The notes below the pieces were generated by a model, which was not told where the DNA came from, did no database searches, and saw only the letters and a list, made by a program, of their open reading frames with translations. Below, piece after piece: positions 33,601 through 35,592 of a DNA stretch of 35,592 nt; within the stretch, counting starts at the first letter, position 1, and every line of letters starts with the position of its first letter. Position numbers and translations under genes: made by a program. The stretch is from Echinostoma caproni (lineage: Eukaryota > Platyhelminthes > Trematoda > Plagiorchiida > Echinostomatidae), in NCBI GenBank assembly GCA_900618425.1, contig UZAN01039673.1, positions 22,029-57,620 of the forward strand. The letters run 5' to 3'.

Positions 33601-34934
33601 AGCTCCTTTTCCGAGCATCTTAGCTAGATGTCCTTTAGTAATAGCAAAACATCGCTGTACAAAGGTGTTCCACATCTCGGGGAACACTGCATGTTTACAG
33701 CATGTTTACATTGATGGACTCCAGATGTTTTATGTAGTGATTGTATCTTGATAGTTTGAGACCACAAATCCAAGAAAAATATTGTTTCAATGTTTCAGTG
33801 CATATAACATGCGGTTTCAGCTTCTGGGATATTCCTTTATCACTAGCTAACAGAATTCAATACAAGCGTGTCATCGTACCTTCACCTCCTGCACACTTTT
33901 AGCTCGCATTCAATGAAGAATGTTTTATGGTGATGGAAACCAACAGCGTTGCTCAAAAACACAGGGAAAAATGAATAAATATACACAATGATTACTCAAT
34001 ATAGTTCCTTGAAGGAAAAACTCGAATTCAGAGTGTTTTCGGCTGACTCAAACCTCGTGGAGATTGCGTTCAGCACGGCAGAGGTTTGTTGCTCATATTT
34101 AGATTAATGAAATTGGTCTTGAGAGATGCCAGATGACATAATGATATTAGTTGGAGAAGAACCTAGACAGTCATTGCATAACCCAATGTAGAAGTAAACA
34201 TAATATTCACTCCTGTTTATTTGACAAGCTTGGAATTTTTTAGTTGCGTCATTTTAAACCGTGGTGGTCCGGTGGTAACGTCACCAAATTATCACCCCGA
34301 CGATGTGTGTTCGATTCCCACCACCACCACCACCACCACCACTCGAAAAGAGAAACAATTACCAATACCATTATGCTTTGTTGCTGTAGATTTTGTTGGC
34401 TATCCACAACATATATGAGCTGTTGATAATCGATTTTGAATTTTTAAGTTTTGGAAAACCCAGATTATGTTATGTGAGTTGGTTCATAATCATTCAAATG
34501 ATCCTCCTGTGGTTAGTAACGGGCAATAAGAACGTCAATGAATATAACAGCATGAAATATTCATTCTTGTCTGTCCGCTAAACTTAAGAAGTCGTTCACG
34601 AACGTCCCATCATCAGCCAATGTAAATACATGCTACTCTTCAACATCTCACTCTCAAACATATGTCCCCATTCTCACAGTAGTTCTCGTTATACACGCCC
34701 TTCACTGTACTTCGCAGATGTTCTGGATGATTTGCAACTTACACTTTTCATTCACTGTGAGAAGTAATGTGTTTTGCTCTTATAATTCGATTGACCAATC
34801 ACACCGGCTGTTATGAATGACGGTTTATTCATTAATCGATGCAACTTTAGAGACAAAACATGTTCCACAGACGGAAGAGAAATGGCAACCATCTGACTGG
34901 TTTTCAGGTGATGATGACAAGGCTCTATTCCAAG
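21479..34934 (+). CDS. CUB gene 3: two-CUB secreted-type protein with linker mini-exons (partial)
   Basis: Proposed exons are 21479-21639, 21724-21898, 26242-26289, 27402-27565, 29946-30132, 31380-31511 and 34851-34934: 951 nt with no internal stop when joined, and phase 1 at every junction except phase 0 inside each CUB. Order: CUB 3 (no cysteines), 16-residue linker, CUB 4 (one cysteine pair), 44-residue linker, 28-residue linker, then the gene leaves the window. The 5' end is missing; 18579 is a candidate signal exon. It could instead be two genes, with CUB 4 starting a new one, since no signal exon was found near 27 kb. The introns contain LINE C and a Penelope-like remnant, both antisense. 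Extracellular binding is inferred from the domains only. Confidence 0.58.
21724..21898 (+). CDS. CUB gene 3: second half of CUB domain 3
   Basis: 175 nt after acceptor ATGTTTTAG, phase 0 in, phase 1 out (AGA AAG A|GTAAGC at 21899). The peptide reads EGEVTEMTIWAMDNNQLQLV, then YFTVNRTIAVIFQSYK and the last strand VMLKYRK. The T-I-W, the N-R-T-I-A-V core and the K-Y end line up with CUB 1, 2 and 4. A potential N-glycosylation site (N-R-T) lies in the core strand. Confidence 0.72.
22749..22872 (+). CDS. Candidate extra exon downstream of CUB domain 3
   Basis: An open frame (TVNPTKTTTDYSFGPSV, then FGLKPGKTPLGSGVQRKRVY) lies between an AG at 22748 and a consensus donor A|GTAAGT at 22873. Its donor phase (1) fits the gene 3 chain, but the available acceptors give phase 2, so it cannot join CUB domain 3 directly. 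It would need another small exon, or it is the end of an alternative transcript (TAG follows two codons after the donor). The Gly/Pro/Lys-rich composition looks like a linker. Confidence 0.3.
23483..23818 (-). pseudogene. LINE C ORF2 C-terminal fragment
   Basis: LRGHPLKLLLQKSRLGCRRH, SHRVCNTWNSLPPQVV and the following Asp/Phe-rich end are the typical C-terminal signature of CR1-like ORF2 proteins (RGH--KL--, R---FF--R--N-WN-LP--VV). It is open from 23818 to about 23606 and continues in frame to a stop near 23483. Confidence 0.78.
23831..24350 (-). pseudogene. LINE C reverse transcriptase N-terminal fragment
   Basis: SETVKAKLLARCRNLFTGED followed by NIHRHTLKSLTPHI corresponds to the RT start (family norm: PG-DNIHP--L). 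A frame break near 24079 follows, then MESIIFDCLIEHFEKYNILS and PAQHEFLKK, the end of RT block 1-2. The next blocks, including the palm, are absent. The region upstream (GLQLPYLLPNVPY) aligns with LINE D, showing that C and D belong to one family. Confidence 0.78.
24940..25560 (-). pseudogene. LINE C AP-endonuclease remnant
   Basis: The minus-strand frames show CFYTNAQCFLSEFPE (the catalytic Asn of the S/T-N-A-Q motif kept), then GQWDLVAITETWLT (catalytic Glu kept). WLISVIYRSPAFSDLDKEAL and the closing motif SNHAVLFF follow, where the family has S-D-H. The catalytic Asp is thus Asn. Stops and frame changes separate the blocks (for example near 25510 and 25293). The domain nicks target DNA in active CR1/Jockey-like LINEs; this copy cannot. 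Confidence 0.75.
26242..26289 (+). CDS. CUB gene 3: 48-nt linker mini-exon
   Basis: Pyrimidine-rich acceptor (TTTCTTTCTATGTTATAG) and consensus donor (AAC C|GTAAGT at 26290) bound 16 codons, phase 1 to phase 1. The peptide is DSENFYRQSSFGDVKN or close to it, polar and without a domain. The phase allows it to link CUB 3 to CUB 4 or to be skipped without changing the frame. Confidence 0.5.
26290..27401 (+). other. Intron of CUB gene 3
   Basis: No domain was recognised. Two overlapping plus frames (26540-26905 and 26709-26891) are open for 121 and 60 codons but have no supporting motif. A hydrophobic run near 27265-27310 looks like a signal core but has no in-frame ATG and falls just upstream of the CUB 4 acceptor. 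Confidence 0.4.
27402..27565 (+). CDS. CUB gene 3: first half of CUB domain 4
   Basis: Acceptor TTTTGGTTTCCAG; 164 nt, phase 1 in, phase 0 out (CTT AAA|GTAAGT at 27566). The peptide begins SGAKLKYCGGLILDKQGKIL, with the C-G-G and G-x-I turn of CUB domains. The second cysteine is in HMVTCLSLIKAEE; the usual aromatic after it is replaced. The strand RISLWF closes the exon. Confidence 0.72.
27566..29945 (+). other. Long intron inside CUB domain 4
   Basis: About 2.4 kb between the two halves of CUB 4. AT-rich; frames on both strands near 28957-29407 (60-80 codons) show no recognisable domain. No repeat family could be identified. The phase 0 position matches the introns inside CUB 1, 2 and 3. 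Confidence 0.45.
29946..30132 (+). CDS. CUB gene 3: second half of CUB domain 4
   Basis: Acceptor TTTATTTCGCCAAG; 187 nt, phase 0 in, phase 1 out (AAA AAA G|GTGAGT at 30133). The peptide contains DQVTIWTIDKRALRPYG, then HFPTGQSVFVVFHTDGM and the final strand EMVIEFKK. The T-I-W, the G-Q-S-V-F-V-V-F core and the aromatic-K-K end align with the other second halves. Confidence 0.75.
30360..30880 (-). mobile_element. Penelope-like element remnant (GIY-YIG endonuclease region)
   Basis: The minus-strand reading gives VKDKMPKMTSSVFIDFF, KCTCSTCCIGRT, a stop, VDEHYRRLLSQGKTGWISG, GHLVETEHKIEPEKAF, NRSKTAQVWSLAMTEAIAIR and GAPKRLL. The order (C-x-C...[Y/C]-I-G-R-T, then D/E-H, then A-I---HL--T-H, then E-A-I-A-I) is that of the C-terminal GIY-YIG endonuclease of Penelope-like elements. 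At least three stops interrupt it, so it is dead, and no RT part was found upstream. It lies antisense in an intron of CUB gene 3. Confidence 0.75.
31380..31511 (+). CDS. CUB gene 3: 132-nt linker exon
   Basis: Acceptor TGCTTTGTTTCAG ends at 31379; 44 codons, phase 1 to phase 1 if the donor AAT G|GTACGC at 31512 is used. The peptide (TVNQKFGEFLRNNLDVDL, then LQLPQFPIDQQDLIGKSS) is acidic and polar, without cysteine. The donor is weak; otherwise the frame stays open to TAG at 31613-31615 and this would be the last exon of the gene. Confidence 0.5.
31890..32045 (+). CDS. Small ORF with an EF-hand-like loop (candidate)
   Basis: ATG at 31890 to TAA at 32043-32045, 51 codons. Residues 23-37 (FEDSDNNGFVEEKT) resemble an EF-hand calcium-binding loop (D-x-D-x-N-G-x-V), preceded by a helix-like EIINKRF. 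The twelfth loop position is Thr instead of Glu/Asp. No splice sites or partner hand were seen; a real EF-hand protein would need a second hand. It may be chance or a decayed exon. Confidence 0.2.
   Translation: MWWFKDARAVIGRQHEIINKRFEDSDNNGFVEEKTCFKNRSSDEPLWKTMA
32046..34260. other. Intron sequence, no supported feature
   Basis: AT-rich, with a C10 tract at 32463-32472. Short plus frames at 32351-32606 and 32735-32926 show no recognisable domain. No mobile-element motif was found. Confidence 0.45.
34261..34324 (+). tRNA. tRNA-like sequence (short, probably pseudo)
   Basis: The 5' GTGGTGG (34261-34267) pairs perfectly with CCACCAC (34318-34324) as an acceptor stem. TGGTCCGGTGG resembles a pol III A box and TGTTCGATTCC a B box. 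Only 64 nt lie between the ends, shorter than a normal tRNA, and the D and anticodon arms do not fold cleanly. It is most likely a tRNA pseudogene or SINE head. Confidence 0.42.
34318..34342. repeat. (CCA)8 microsatellite at the end of a tRNA-like sequence
   Basis: Eight CCA units plus C start within the 3' acceptor strand of the tRNA-like sequence and continue past it. Confidence 0.9.
34851..34934 (+). CDS. CUB gene 3: 84-nt linker exon
   Basis: Acceptor GATGCAACTTTAG and donor CAA G|GTAAGC (34935) bound 28 codons, phase 1 to phase 1. The peptide (TKHVPQTEEKWQPSDWFSG, then DDDKALFQ) is acidic with two tryptophans. It fits the phase chain of the CUB gene; downstream exons would lie beyond the window. 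Confidence 0.48.
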
Positions 34935-35141
34935 GTAAGCAGTTTATAGAGTCCAATACAGGTAATTAATCTCTTATTAAGATAAGTAGTTTCAAATCTT
35001 ACTTCTGTACTGTTTATTTAACTTCCGTTTGCTGCACTTGTTATTCAACTCACAGTCCTACACGACCCAATATTGCGCAAGAACCATAACATGAACAATT
35101 AGGCAATAGCGACGTGTACCGTTAGGCACTGATCAAATTAG

Positions 35142-35592
35142 AGCGAGTTCTTTGAATTCGGTTTCGCGGTATTATTCATTATTATTCATTATTTCAACGT
35201 ATTCGCAGCACCGCAGGTTAAAGGTTTACAACTACCCCAACGGTTGCATCATCTTCCACATCCTTCACTCTCCTACGTATCATTTACTGCTGAAAAGGTC
35301 AAAGCAAAAATGATGGCTTTGCGAAAAAATGCAACTCCAGGTGCGGACAACATACACCCGAAATCTCTGATTATTTGGCAAACACATATATCCGAACCGC
35401 TAGCTATTCTGTTTCAACGAATGTTCGACCAAGCAACACTCCCCGAATCATGGAAACAAGGAGTAATTTCTCCCACATACAAAGGTAGTTGTCGTAGTGA
35501 CCCCGCTAACTATAGACCTGTGGCCCTGCTTCCGGTGTTATTGAAGGTCATGGAGTCAATTGTGGCCGATTCTCTGATGGAATATCTCGAAA
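35142..35592 (+). mobile_element. LINE D: CR1-like retrotransposon, RT open to the window edge
   Basis: From just after a TAG at 35139-35141 one plus frame is open for 150 codons to the edge. It reads the linker (FAAPQVKGLQLPQRL), then KMMALRKNATPGADNIHPKS, LAILFQRMFDQATLPESWKQ, GVISPTYKGSCRSDPANYRP and VALLPVLLKVMESIVADSLM: RT fingers in perfect register. The element is 5'-truncated or decayed upstream (AT-rich ATTATTC repeats at 35171-35195). It belongs to the same family as LINE C. Palm and C-terminal parts are expected outside the window. Confidence 0.82.

Noticed and set aside
34244..34426. Polyhistidine-containing frame
   Set aside because: The His run is a translation of the CCA microsatellite in one frame; no gene evidence around it.
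1..35592. CRISPR arrays, bacterial operons, phage or defence systems
   Set aside because: No regularly spaced repeats, no compact co-directional gene packing; long introns and LINEs show eukaryotic nuclear DNA.

Overview
The window looks like nuclear DNA of a metazoan with long introns and many retroelements. A flatworm, most likely a trematode, fits best. The reasons are inference: small multi-exon genes with long introns, several decayed CR1/Jockey-like LINEs with short 3' repeats, a Penelope-like element, a hammerhead-type fold and tRNA-derived elements. I cannot name the species. There are no operons, ribosome-binding sites or bacterial features. Assembly gaps occur at 3873, 16414, 18261-18262, 18687-18737 and 20475.

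Layout. Positions 1 to about 7330 are mostly dead LINE sequence: an ORF1-type remnant on the minus strand (1-905), LINE A on the plus strand (about 1608-3541) and LINE B on the minus strand (about 5851-7330). A and B share a 3' end. From 7331 to 10427 little can be read apart from one unassigned candidate exon (7820-8051).

The main content is a plus-strand array of genes for small secreted CUB-domain proteins, from 10541 to at least 34934. I reconstructed it from reading frames, splice sites and intron phases. Four CUB domains are present. Each is encoded by a pair of exons: the first half enters in phase 1 and leaves in phase 0, and the second half enters in phase 0. Second halves 1, 3 and 4 leave in phase 1; the second ends in a stop codon. 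Gene 1 (10541-12656) is signal peptide + CUB + short tail. Gene 2 (13059-18281) is signal peptide + CUB + stop, followed at once by AATAAA. Gene 3 (21479-34934, both ends open) has two CUB domains joined and followed by small phase 1-1 linker exons of 48, 132 and 84 nt. Its signal-peptide exon may be at 18579, next to an assembly gap. The domains are very divergent from one another, so this is an old expansion.

The introns and spacers hold retroelement debris: a minus-strand hammerhead ribozyme-like fold (14565-14619), a tRNA-like sequence inside inverted repeats (19843-19972), a pyrimidine-rich block (20290-20830), LINE C on the minus strand (about 23440-25990, with a broken endonuclease and an internal deletion), a Penelope-like GIY-YIG remnant on the minus strand (about 30360-30880) and a tRNA-like sequence running into a CCA repeat (34261-34342). 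LINE D, of the same family as C, runs off the right edge on the plus strand (35142-35592).

Function. The CUB proteins are predicted to be exported and to bind other molecules outside the cell. No partner, enzyme domain or pathway can be read from the sequence.
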